A stretch of 23,830 nt of DNA from DATACN01 sp038215095 (lineage in GTDB: Bacteria > Actinomycetota > Thermoleophilia > Solirubrobacterales > Thermoleophilaceae), in assembly GCA_038215095.1 (NCBI GenBank), contig JBBQRG010000049.1, forward strand, positions 1-23,830. Reading direction: 5' to 3'. Below, one piece after another: positions 1 to 6,697 of the stretch (position 1 is its first letter; each line of letters opens with the position of its first letter). Made by a program: the position numbers and the translations under genes. The notes under the pieces were generated by a model, which was not told the origin of the DNA, searched no databases, and saw only the letters and a list, made by a program, of their open reading frames with translations.

Positions 1-2
1 GG

Positions 3-749
3 CGGATCGCGTTCTCCCAGGCCGCGCGCGGCGACGAGGCGGGCGTCGAGGACATGCTCCTCGGCATCAACTCCCATGTGCAGCGCGACCAGCCCTATGT
101 CTACTCGCTGATGGGCCTGCGAACGGCTGCCGGCGCCAGCCGCAAGCCCGACCACGATCGCTTCAACATCCTCCTCGAGCGCTCCTACGACCGGGTGATC
201 CAGGGGATCCGCGACCACTACGACCCCGACGTCGAGACCACGAACCCGAGCGGCAACCCCGCCGACAACCAGGCCGGCGAGCAGCTCGTGGCCGGCTGGC
301 GAGAGGGCGTCTGGCGAAACGCCGAGCGCCTGACGAACGCCTCTTCCGCTCAGGAACGGCGGCAGGTCGAGGAGTCGATCGAGGCGAACGCGGCGACGTC
401 GGCCCACAGCATCACAAGCGACCCCGACCCGCCCGGCCACCGCGCCTTCCGCGACGCCTACTGCCGCCGGCATCTGCGAAAGAGCCACTACCGAACGAAG
501 GGCCTGCTGGCGATCCGCCTGACCGCTCGGCGGCTGCCAGGCAGCCGGGTGCGCTTCCTCGCCAGCTCGACCAGCCGCGGTCCCGACGCGCGGCGGCCGG
601 TGAACGGGGCGCTGGTGCGCTTTGCTGGGAGGCGCAGGCGAACGGCGGCGAATGGGCGCGTGACGCTGCGCTCCCGGCGCGGTGGGCGGGCCGTTGCGAC
701 GTTCGCCGGGCTCCGGCGCGGCGTCCTCAGCGTTCGCAGGGCGGGCTAG
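3..749 (+). CDS. DUF5995-like protein, 3' part (5' end outside window)
   Basis: The reading frame is open from the first bases of the window, so the gene starts upstream; 248 residues are visible. The N-terminal visible part carries a motif reading INSHVQRDQPYVYSLMGL followed by SRKPDHDRFN, which resembles the DUF5995 family of actinobacteria, whose function is unknown. The last ~80 residues form a separate Arg/Gly-rich beta-type segment (VNGALVRFAGRRRRTAANGRVTL) resembling an Ig-like or carboxypeptidase-regulatory-like repeat, often seen as a C-terminal appendage on exported proteins. An export signal cannot be judged because the N-terminus is missing. Its TAG stop overlaps the stop of the convergent radA by 3 nt within a CTAG. 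The family call comes from memory of the motif and is moderately sure; no enzymatic role is claimed. Confidence 0.6.
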   Translation, partial: RIAFSQAARGDEAGVEDMLLGINSHVQRDQPYVYSLMGLRTAAGASRKPDHDRFNILLERSYDRVIQGIRDHYDPDVETTNPSGNPADNQAGEQLVAGWREGVWRNAERLTNASSAQERRQVEESIEANAATSAHSITSDPDPPGHRAFRDAYCRRHLRKSHYRTKGLLAIRLTARRLPGSRVRFLASSTSRGPDARRPVNGALVRFAGRRRRTAANGRVTLRSRRGGRAVATFAGLRRGVLSVRRAG

Positions 750-2095
750 GCGGCCTCGCGCAGGCCGCCGGCCAGCGCGGAGCGCAGCGCTTCCCTCACC
801 CCGCCCGCCTTGCGGCCAGGGTGCACGACGCGCTTCAGGCCGAACTTTGCGGCCTCTGCCAGGCGCCTGTCGGGGTGGGCGACCTCGCGCAGCTCGCCGG
901 TCAGGCCCAGCTCTCCGAAGGCCGCCAGCGGGCTGCCGTCGCCCGACAGCTCGGTGCCCTTGGAGGCCGAGGCCAGCGCCAGGGCGATGGCCAGGTCAGC
1001 TCCCGGCTCGTCCACGCGGACGCCCCCGGCCACGGACACGAACACGTCGCTGCCGCCCAGCGAGAGCCCTGCGTGGCGGGCCAGCACGGCCAGCACCAGC
1101 GCCAGGCGGTTGCGGTCGACGCCGTTCGCCACCCGCCGCGGCGGCACCAGCTCGGTGGGCGCCACCAGCGCCTGGACCTCCACGAGCAGCGGCCGCGAGC
1201 CCTCCATCGCGCACAGGACCACGGACCCCGGGGCGCGCGTGGCCTCCGAGACGAAGCGGGCCGAGGCGTCCTGGACCTCCACGAGGCCCTGCTCCTTCAT
1301 CTCGAACACCCCCGCCTCGTTGGTCGAGCCGAAGCGGTTCTTGAGCGCGCGCAGCGTGCGGTAGGTGCGCTCGCGCTCGCCCTCGAAGCTGAGCACGCAA
1401 TCCACCAGGTGCTCGAGCACGCGCGGCCCGGCCAGCGAGCCCTCCTTGGTCACGTGGCCCACCAGGATCACCGCGGTGCCCTGCGCCTTCGCCACGCGCA
1501 TCAGGCGGCCGGCCACCTCGCGCACCTGGCCAACCGAGCCCGGCGAGCCCGACAGGGCGGAGTCATAGAGCACCTGCACCGAGTCGATCACGCAGGCTTC
1601 CGGCCGCTCCGCCTCGAGCGTGGCCAGCACAGCGTCGAGATCCGTCTCGGCGATGATCGGCACGCCGAGGGCGCCGCCCTCCAGGCGCGCGGCGCGCAGC
1701 CGGACCTGCGCGGCCGACTCCTCGCCCGACACGTAGAGCACCTTGCGCCCGGAGGCGGCGAGGTTGCCGAGCGCCGCCGTGGTGAGCGTGGACTTGCCGA
1801 TGCCGGGCGAGCCGCCGATCAACACCATCGAGCCGGGCACCAGGCCGCCGCCGAGCACGCGATCGAGCTCGCCTATGCCGGTCCCCAGGCGCTGTACCGC
1901 CGGCGCCTCGACCTGGCCGAGCAGCACGGGCGTCAACGCCCGGGCCGAGCTGCGTGGGCGCCCCGGCGCGGCCGCGGCGGGCCGCGCCTCCTCGGCGATC
2001 GTGTTCCACTCGCCGCAGCCCGGGCAGCGCCCGTGCCACTTGGGGGTCTGCTGCCCGCACGCTGAGCAGGCGAAAATCGAGGCGGATTTTGCCAT
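746..2095 (-). CDS. radA: DNA repair protein RadA (Sms), branch-migration ATPase
   Basis: 449 residues, the usual RadA length. An N-terminal zinc finger has Cys10, 13, 24 and 27 (CSACG...CPGCG). A RecA-like ATPase core follows, with Walker A GGSPGIGKST at about 94-103 and the RadA-specific KNRFG motif at 251-255. The C-terminal third is the Lon-protease-like domain that RadA uses for hexamer assembly, not proteolysis. RadA acts in the cytoplasm at recombination intermediates and promotes branch migration during homologous recombination and repair. The open frame could begin one codon earlier at a GTG (2098), but the ATG at 2095 gives the canonical MAK start and is preferred. It is transcribed away from the exonuclease/GIY-YIG gene, with 74 bp between the two starts. 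Confidence 0.97.
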   Translation of the reverse strand: MAKSASIFACSACGQQTPKWHGRCPGCGEWNTIAEEARPAAAAPGRPRSSARALTPVLLGQVEAPAVQRLGTGIGELDRVLGGGLVPGSMVLIGGSPGIGKSTLTTAALGNLAASGRKVLYVSGEESAAQVRLRAARLEGGALGVPIIAETDLDAVLATLEAERPEACVIDSVQVLYDSALSGSPGSVGQVREVAGRLMRVAKAQGTAVILVGHVTKEGSLAGPRVLEHLVDCVLSFEGERERTYRTLRALKNRFGSTNEAGVFEMKEQGLVEVQDASARFVSEATRAPGSVVLCAMEGSRPLLVEVQALVAPTELVPPRRVANGVDRNRLALVLAVLARHAGLSLGGSDVFVSVAGGVRVDEPGADLAIALALASASKGTELSGDGSPLAAFGELGLTGELREVAHPDRRLAEAAKFGLKRVVHPGRKAGGVREALRSALAGGLREAA

Positions 2096-2142
2096 CACCC
2101 GAATGTAGGTCCGGGACCAGACGGGTTCGCCCCTGCAATCCG

Positions 2143-2161
2143 TCCGACGCGAGGCGTTGGA
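2143..2161. promoter_or_regulatory. Imperfect inverted repeat upstream of the exonuclease/GIY-YIG gene
   Basis: TCCGACGC-GAG-GCGTTGGA: 8-bp arms matching at 7 of 8 positions around a 3-bp spacer, ending 8 bp before the GTG start at 2170. It lies in the 74-bp divergent region between radA and the nuclease gene. Its position fits an operator or an mRNA leader hairpin. It does not match the actinobacterial LexA box as I know it (CGAAC-N4-GTTCG). Function is inferred from position only. Confidence 0.3.
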
Positions 2162-2169
2162 TCGCGCGC

Positions 2170-3813
2170 GTGACGTTGCTGGACCAACCGGTCGCCGGAG
2201 CCGAGTACCTGGCGGTCGACACCGAGACGAACGGGCTGGCGGGCGACCTCTGCGAGCTCACCGAGGTCGGCGCAGTGGTGGTGGGCGGCGGCGAGTGCCA
2301 CGACTCGTGGGAATCGCTCGTGCGGGTGGAGCGCCCGCTCTCTCGCGGGATCGAGCGCTTCACGGGCATCACCCAGGCGATGGTGGACTCGGCGCCGCCG
2401 ACCGACGAGGTGCTCCCCGAGGTAGCCGAGCTGATGCGCGGCCGCGCCCTCGTGGCGCACAACGCGAGCTTCGACAAGCGCGTGCTGCGCCAGGCCTTCG
2501 AGCGCGCCGGGCTCGACTGGCCGAACCCGCCGGTGCTTTGCACCGTCTCGCTTGCGCGGCGCTTCGCCCCGCTGGTGCGAAAGCGCGGGCTCGCGGTGCT
2601 GGCCGAGGCACTCGGCATCGAGGTGGACGAGGTGCACCGCGCGCTGCCCGACGCGCTCACCTGCGGGCGCGTCTTCTGCGCCCTGTTCCCGCGGCTGTGC
2701 GCAAACGCGCCCACGCTTGGCGACGCCGTGGCGCTCGGGCGCTCGACGCGGCGCGCCCGCAAGACCGAGCCCGCCGAGGCGATCCCGCGCGAGGCGCGGC
2801 CCGACCTCTCCACGCTGCCGGACGACCCGGGCGTCTACATCTTCAGGGACGAGCGCGGGCGGCCGCTCTACATCGGCAAGTCGGTGTCGCTGCGCTCTCG
2901 CGCGCGGGCCCACTTCTGCCAGCCGGCCGGCTGGGAGGGGCGCGCCGAGGTCGTGGACTACCGCCCCACCAACTCCGAGCTGGGCGCGCTGGTGCTGGAG
3001 AACCGGCTGATCAAGCAGCACAAGCCGGCCGGCAACAAGAAGCTCAAGCGCAGCGACCGCTACGTGTACCTGCGCTGCCGCCTGGACATCCCCTACCCGG
3101 TGCTCGAGGTGGCGCCCGAGCCGGCGGCGGGCCGGGCGGTCAACGTGGGCCCGCTGCGCGGCAAGGCGCTGGCGCTCGAGCTGGCCGACCAGCTCACCTC
3201 CCTCTACCGGCTGCGCCACTGCGGCCGCAAGCTCACCCTGCGCGAGCACCCCTCCGCCTACGGCCAGATGGGCCGCTGCTCCTCGCCCTGCCTCGGCGAC
3301 CTCGACCCCAACGCCTACCGGCGCCAGCTCGACAAGGCGCTCGGGCTGTTCGACGGCCCCGACGGCGGCAAGCGGCTGCTGGCGGAGCTCGACCGCCAGA
3401 TGACCGACGCCGCCCACGAGCGCCGCTACGAGCGCGCCGACGCGCTGCTGCGCCGGCGCGACCGCCTGTCGTGGCTGCTCGATCGCCTCGAGGGCCTGCT
3501 GCGGGCAACGCACTCGGCGCCGCGGCTGGTGGTCGTGCGCCACCCGGTCAAGGAGCGCTTCGACGCCTTCTGGATCGTGCGCGGCCGGGTGGCCGACTGG
3601 GGACCGCTGCCCGGTCCCAGCGAGCTGGCGCGGCGCACCGAGGCCGCGCTGGAGCGCGACCGCGACCGCCGCCCGGCCCCGCTGCCGGCTGCCGAGGTGG
3701 ACGAGCTGAGGATCGTCTGGGGCTGGCTGGCCGAGCACGAGCCGGCGCAGCTGCCGCTCGACGCGGGCGCCCCCGAGCCTGCCCGCCTAGAGCGACTGCT
3801 CGCTGCCGCCTGA
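2170..3813 (+). CDS. DEDDh exonuclease / GIY-YIG (UvrC-N-like) fusion nuclease
   Basis: 547 residues in two nuclease modules. The N-terminal DnaQ-like 3'-5' exonuclease has all DEDDh residues: Asp17 and Glu19 (VDTETNG), Asp102 (HNASFDK), His156 and Asp161 (HRALPDA). From about residue 215 comes a GIY-YIG endonuclease domain like the UvrC N-terminus (GVY with Tyr223, YIGKS with Tyr234, and LENRLIKQHKP). A UvrC-like cysteine region (Cys351, 370, 374) and a UVR-like helix (about 410-435, AAHERRYERADALLRRRD) follow. There is no RNase H-like C-terminal UvrC nuclease. Mycobacteria and other actinobacteria encode such exonuclease/Cho-like fusions, presumed to make or trim repair incisions. The GTG at 2170 is the only plausible start; the frame upstream is merely open. 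The position expected for the second UvrC cluster cysteine is Ser362. Confidence 0.9.
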   Translation: MTLLDQPVAGAEYLAVDTETNGLAGDLCELTEVGAVVVGGGECHDSWESLVRVERPLSRGIERFTGITQAMVDSAPPTDEVLPEVAELMRGRALVAHNASFDKRVLRQAFERAGLDWPNPPVLCTVSLARRFAPLVRKRGLAVLAEALGIEVDEVHRALPDALTCGRVFCALFPRLCANAPTLGDAVALGRSTRRARKTEPAEAIPREARPDLSTLPDDPGVYIFRDERGRPLYIGKSVSLRSRARAHFCQPAGWEGRAEVVDYRPTNSELGALVLENRLIKQHKPAGNKKLKRSDRYVYLRCRLDIPYPVLEVAPEPAAGRAVNVGPLRGKALALELADQLTSLYRLRHCGRKLTLREHPSAYGQMGRCSSPCLGDLDPNAYRRQLDKALGLFDGPDGGKRLLAELDRQMTDAAHERRYERADALLRRRDRLSWLLDRLEGLLRATHSAPRLVVVRHPVKERFDAFWIVRGRVADWGPLPGPSELARRTEAALERDRDRRPAPLPAAEVDELRIVWGWLAEHEPAQLPLDAGAPEPARLERLLAAA

Positions 3814-4017
3814 GGCGCGCTCGGCGGCCTGGAAGCCGTTGCGCTTGTGAGTGCCGTCGCAGAACGGCTTGGTGGCCGAGCCGCCGCAGCGGCAGAGCGC
3901 CAGCGGGCGGCCGTCGTCGGGCAGCTCGAACTCCGTGCCGTCGGCGTCGATCAGCGTGACCGGGCCGGTGATCTTGTAGGGCCCGTTCTCGCGCGTCTTG
4001 ATCTCGACTCGGCTCAT
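3787..4017 (-). CDS. CDGSH-type [2Fe-2S] protein
   Basis: 76 residues with the full CDGSH signature: Cys42, Cys44, Cys53 and His57 in CRCGGSATKPFCDGTH. These residues bind a [2Fe-2S] cluster through three cysteines and one histidine in this family. Bacterial members are small soluble proteins proposed to act in electron transfer or Fe-S handling; the partner here is unknown. The 3' end overlaps the convergent nuclease gene by 27 nt. No ribosome-binding site is visible; a TANNNT sequence (TAACCT, 4024-4029 on this strand) lies 6 nt before the ATG, which would suit a leaderless transcript. Confidence 0.93.
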   Translation of the reverse strand: MSRVEIKTRENGPYKITGPVTLIDADGTEFELPDDGRPLALCRCGGSATKPFCDGTHKRNGFQAAERASGGSEQSL

Positions 4018-4035
4018 TACTTCAGGTTAGGGTGC

Positions 4036-4047
4036 CCGGGGCCCCGG
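4036..4047. repeat. Perfect 12-bp palindrome CCGGGGCCCCGG before the methyltransferase gene
   Basis: A perfect palindrome in the 43-bp divergent gap between the CDGSH gene and the methyltransferase gene. Its right end touches the GGAGA ribosome-binding site (4046-4050). It could be an operator or could affect access to the ribosome-binding site, but in GC-rich DNA a short GC palindrome may also be chance. Confidence 0.35.
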
Positions 4048-4050
4048 AGA
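4046..4050 (+). promoter_or_regulatory. Ribosome-binding site deciding the methyltransferase start
   Basis: GGAGA lies 10 nt before the ATG at 4061 but only 1 nt before the alternative in-frame TTG at 4052. This favours the ATG. Confidence 0.55.
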
Positions 4051-4060
4051 ATTGTCTGAC

Positions 4061-5176
4061 ATGAACCGAGACACGCCACCTTTTCGCGCCGATCACGTGG
4101 GCAGCCTGCTGCGCCCGCCGGAGCTGCTGAAGGCGCGCGACGACTTCGCGGCGAGCCGAATCGACGCCCAGCAGCTACGCGGCATCGAGGACGACGCCAT
4201 CCGCGACGTGGTGAAGCTGCAGAAGGACGCCGGCCTCCAGTCGGCCACCGACGGCGAGTTCCGCCGAGCCTCCTGGCACATGGACTTCATCTATAGCCTC
4301 GACGGGATCAGCCGCGCCGAGGACGACCTCACCGTGCACTTCAAGAACGAGGACGGCGAGATCGACTTCACCCCGGCCGCGCTGAAGGTGGACGGCAAGC
4401 TGGGCGTGTCGGAGACGATCTTCGGCGAGGACCTCAAGTTCCTCCAGCAGACGGTGGACGGCGCCACCCCGAAGCTCACGATCCCCAGCCCGAGCATGGT
4501 GCACTATCGCGGCGGCGCGGCCGCGATCGACCCCGACGTGTACGCCGATCAGGACGAGTTCTGGAGCGACCTGACGAGCGCGTACGCGGAGCAGGTGCGC
4601 CGCGTGGGAGAGCTCGGCTGCACCTACCTGCAGTTCGACGACACGAGCCTCGCCTACCTGAACGACCCCAAGCAGCGCGAGCAGATGTCAGAGCGCGGCG
4701 AGGACGCCGAGCACCTGCACGAGAGCTACATCCGGCACATCAACGAGGCGCTCGAGGGTCGGCCCGACGGGATGACCGTGACCACGCACATGTGCCGCGG
4801 CAACTTCCGCTCCTCGTGGGCGGCGGAGGGCGGCTACGACTTCGTGGCGGAGGCGCTGTTCGGCGAGCTCGGCGTGGACGGCTTCTTCCTCGAGTACGAC
4901 GACGAGCGCTCCGGCACGTTCGAGCCGCTGCGCTTCGTGCCGAAGGACAAGCTGGTGGTGCTGGGCCTCGTGACCACCAAGCGCGGCGATCTTGAGGACA
5001 AGGACACGCTCAAGCGCCGCATCGAGGAGGCCTTGAAGTACGTGGACGTCGACCAGCTCTGCCTCTCGCCGCAGTGCGGCTTCTCCTCGACCGTCGAGGG
5101 GAACGCGCTCAGCCAGGAGCAGGAGATCGCCAAGCTCCGCCTGATCGTGGAGACCGCACAGGAGGTATGGAACTGA
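4061..5176 (+). CDS. MetE C-terminal-like, cobalamin-independent methyltransferase family protein
   Basis: 371 residues matching only the catalytic C-terminal half of methionine synthase MetE (full MetE is about 750 residues), as in the stand-alone YxjG/YxjH-like proteins. The zinc ligands of MetE have clear counterparts: His243 and Cys245 (THMC), Glu278 (FFLEYDD) and Cys339 (SPQCGF). The N-terminal DHVGSLLRP motif is typical of this subgroup. The family moves methyl groups onto a zinc-bound thiol such as homocysteine; donor and acceptor here are unknown. Its stop overlaps the start of the aldehyde dehydrogenase gene by 1 nt (TGATG), so the two are probably made together. A link to methyl groups released from methoxylated aromatics is inferred from that neighbour only. 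The upstream in-frame TTG (4052) is a less likely start. Confidence 0.85.
   Translation: MNRDTPPFRADHVGSLLRPPELLKARDDFAASRIDAQQLRGIEDDAIRDVVKLQKDAGLQSATDGEFRRASWHMDFIYSLDGISRAEDDLTVHFKNEDGEIDFTPAALKVDGKLGVSETIFGEDLKFLQQTVDGATPKLTIPSPSMVHYRGGAAAIDPDVYADQDEFWSDLTSAYAEQVRRVGELGCTYLQFDDTSLAYLNDPKQREQMSERGEDAEHLHESYIRHINEALEGRPDGMTVTTHMCRGNFRSSWAAEGGYDFVAEALFGELGVDGFFLEYDDERSGTFEPLRFVPKDKLVVLGLVTTKRGDLEDKDTLKRRIEEALKYVDVDQLCLSPQCGFSSTVEGNALSQEQEIAKLRLIVETAQEVWN
5160..5165 (+). promoter_or_regulatory. Ribosome-binding site of the aldehyde dehydrogenase gene
   Basis: AGGAGG inside the end of the methyltransferase gene. It lies 10 nt before the ATG at 5176 and only 1 nt before the in-frame ATG at 5167. 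The 5176 start also forms the TGATG overlap and is preferred. Confidence 0.6.
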
Positions 5177-6621
5177 TGGACACGCTGCTGATCGGCGGAG
5201 ATTGGACCGGAGCGCAGGACGGCAAGAGCTTCGACAAGACCGATCCCTTCACCGGGGAATCCGCCGGCAGCGCGGCCGCGGCCGGCCGTGAGGACGCGCG
5301 AGCTGCCGCCGACGCCGCGGCCGCGGCGTTCCCCGAGTGGGCAGCCACCCCGCCCGCGGGGCGTCGCGAGCTGCTGCAGAAGGCCGCGGGCCTGATCTCC
5401 GAGCGCGCCCAGGACATCGCCGCGATCGTGACCGAGGAGACCGGCGGCACCTTCGGCTGGGGCATGTTCAACTGCAACCTCGCCGCCGGGATGCTGGGCG
5501 AGGCCGCCGCCCAGACCACCGCGGCCACAGGCGAGATCATCCCCTCGGACGTGCCCGGCCTTACGGCCATGGGCGTGCGCCAGCCGGCCGGCGTGGTGCT
5601 GGGCATTGCGCCCTGGAACGCGCCCGTGATCCTCGGCACGCGCGCGATCGCGTCGCCGCTTGCCTACGGCAACACCGTGATCCTGAAGGCCTCCGAGGTC
5701 TGCCCGCACACGCACGCCGAGATCGGGCGGGCGCTCGCCGACGCGGGTATGCCGCCCGGCGTGGTGAACGTGGTCACCCACGAGGCCGACGACGCGCCCG
5801 ACGTGGTCGACGAGCTGATCGCGCACCCGGCCGTGCGGCGCATCAACTTCACGGGCTCCACGCGCGTGGGCCGGCTGATCGCGGAGAACGCCGCGCGTCA
5901 CCTCAAGCGCGTGCTGCTCGAGCTCGGCGGCAAGGCGCCGCTGGTGGTGCTGCCGGACGCCGACCTCGACGAGGCCGTCGCCGCCGCCAAGTTCGGCGCC
6001 TTCATGCACCAGGGCCAGATCTGCATGTCCACCGAGCGCGTGGTGGTGGACCGCTCCGTGTCGGGCGACTTCGCCTCGCTGCTGGGGGAGAAGGCCGGCG
6101 CGCTGAAGGTGGGCGACCCCCGCGATCCCGAGACCCAGATCGGTCCGATGGTGAACGCAAGTGCCGTCGAGCGCGTCGCGGGGCTGGTCAAGGACGCGGT
6201 GGACCAGGGCGCCCAGGTCGTGACGGGCGGCGAGGCCGACGGCGCGCTGTTCCCGCCCACGGTGCTGGCCGGCGTCACGCCCCAGATGAAGATCTACAGC
6301 GAGGAGTCGTTCGGGCCGGTGGTGGGCCTGATCGAGGTCGACGGCGCCGACGAGGCCGTCCGGGTCGCGAACGACACCGACTACGGCCTCGCCGCCGCGG
6401 TGTTCGGCAAGCACGTGCCCTCAGCGCTCGACGTGGCCCGCCGCATCGAGAGCGGCATCTGCCACGTGAACGGCGCGACGGTGCACGACGAGCCCCAGAT
6501 GCCCTTCGGCGGCGTCAAGGCCAGCGGCTTCGGGCGCTTCGGAGGGAAGGCAGCGATCGAGGAATTCACGGAGCTCCGCTGGATCACGATCCAGGAGGGC
6601 TCGAGGGAATATCCCATATAG
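5176..6621 (+). CDS. NAD(P)-dependent aldehyde dehydrogenase, vanillin/salicylaldehyde dehydrogenase type
   Basis: 481 residues, a normal length. Catalytic Cys283 (GQICMS), general base Glu249 (LELGGK), Asn148 (PWNAP) and Lys171 are all present, as is the cofactor-domain motif FTGSTRVG (225-232). The C-terminal stretch (GICHVNGATVHDEPQMPFGG, then RFGGKAAIEEFTELRW) is the pattern I associate with vanillin, salicylaldehyde and benzaldehyde dehydrogenases. The expected reaction is aromatic aldehyde to aromatic acid in the cytoplasm, for example vanillin to vanillate or 4-hydroxybenzaldehyde to 4-hydroxybenzoate. The latter would feed PobA and the pca operon. The exact aldehyde cannot be read from sequence. 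It is the second gene of the unit with the MetE-like methyltransferase. The frame is open further upstream, but that part lies within the methyltransferase gene. Confidence 0.88.
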   Translation: MDTLLIGGDWTGAQDGKSFDKTDPFTGESAGSAAAAGREDARAAADAAAAAFPEWAATPPAGRRELLQKAAGLISERAQDIAAIVTEETGGTFGWGMFNCNLAAGMLGEAAAQTTAATGEIIPSDVPGLTAMGVRQPAGVVLGIAPWNAPVILGTRAIASPLAYGNTVILKASEVCPHTHAEIGRALADAGMPPGVVNVVTHEADDAPDVVDELIAHPAVRRINFTGSTRVGRLIAENAARHLKRVLLELGGKAPLVVLPDADLDEAVAAAKFGAFMHQGQICMSTERVVVDRSVSGDFASLLGEKAGALKVGDPRDPETQIGPMVNASAVERVAGLVKDAVDQGAQVVTGGEADGALFPPTVLAGVTPQMKIYSEESFGPVVGLIEVDGADEAVRVANDTDYGLAAAVFGKHVPSALDVARRIESGICHVNGATVHDEPQMPFGGVKASGFGRFGGKAAIEEFTELRWITIQEGSREYPI

Positions 6622-6630
6622 CGCTCCGTA

Positions 6631-6691
6631 GCTGGCGGCCAGGCCAGCGTGCTGCCCGCGGCCACACGTGCCCCCTACGCCACCGGTGGCG
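6631..6691. terminator. Two hairpins between convergent units (possible bidirectional terminator)
   Basis: The 76-bp gap between the aldehyde dehydrogenase and the end of the long minus-strand operon holds two GC hairpins. One is GCTGGC-GGCCAG-GCCAGC (6631-6648, 6-bp stem). The other is the perfect 14-bp palindrome CGCCACCGGTGGCG (6678-6691, 5-bp stem with a CCGG loop). Neither has a T-tract, which is common for terminators in GC-rich actinobacteria. Placement right after both stop codons supports the call. Confidence 0.45.
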
Positions 6692-6697
6692 GGCTGG

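Noticed and set aside
821..2065. Long plus-strand open frame opposite radA (and the 810-1364 frame)
   Set aside because: GC-rich antisense shadow; the translation is low-complexity (Arg/His/Gln-rich) and RadA on the other strand is unmistakable.
2095..3738. 547-codon minus-strand open frame opposite the fusion nuclease
   Set aside because: Antisense shadow rich in Arg, Ala, Val and Gln with no recognisable motif; the plus strand carries full DEDDh and GIY-YIG motifs.
5074..5175. N-terminal extension of the aldehyde dehydrogenase
   Set aside because: The extra residues are an out-of-frame reading of the methyltransferase; the ATG at 5176 has a proper ribosome-binding site and gives the normal family length.
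4834..6414. 526-codon minus-strand open frame opposite the methyltransferase and aldehyde dehydrogenase
   Set aside because: It spans two well-supported genes and has a biased His/Arg/Gly composition with no domain.
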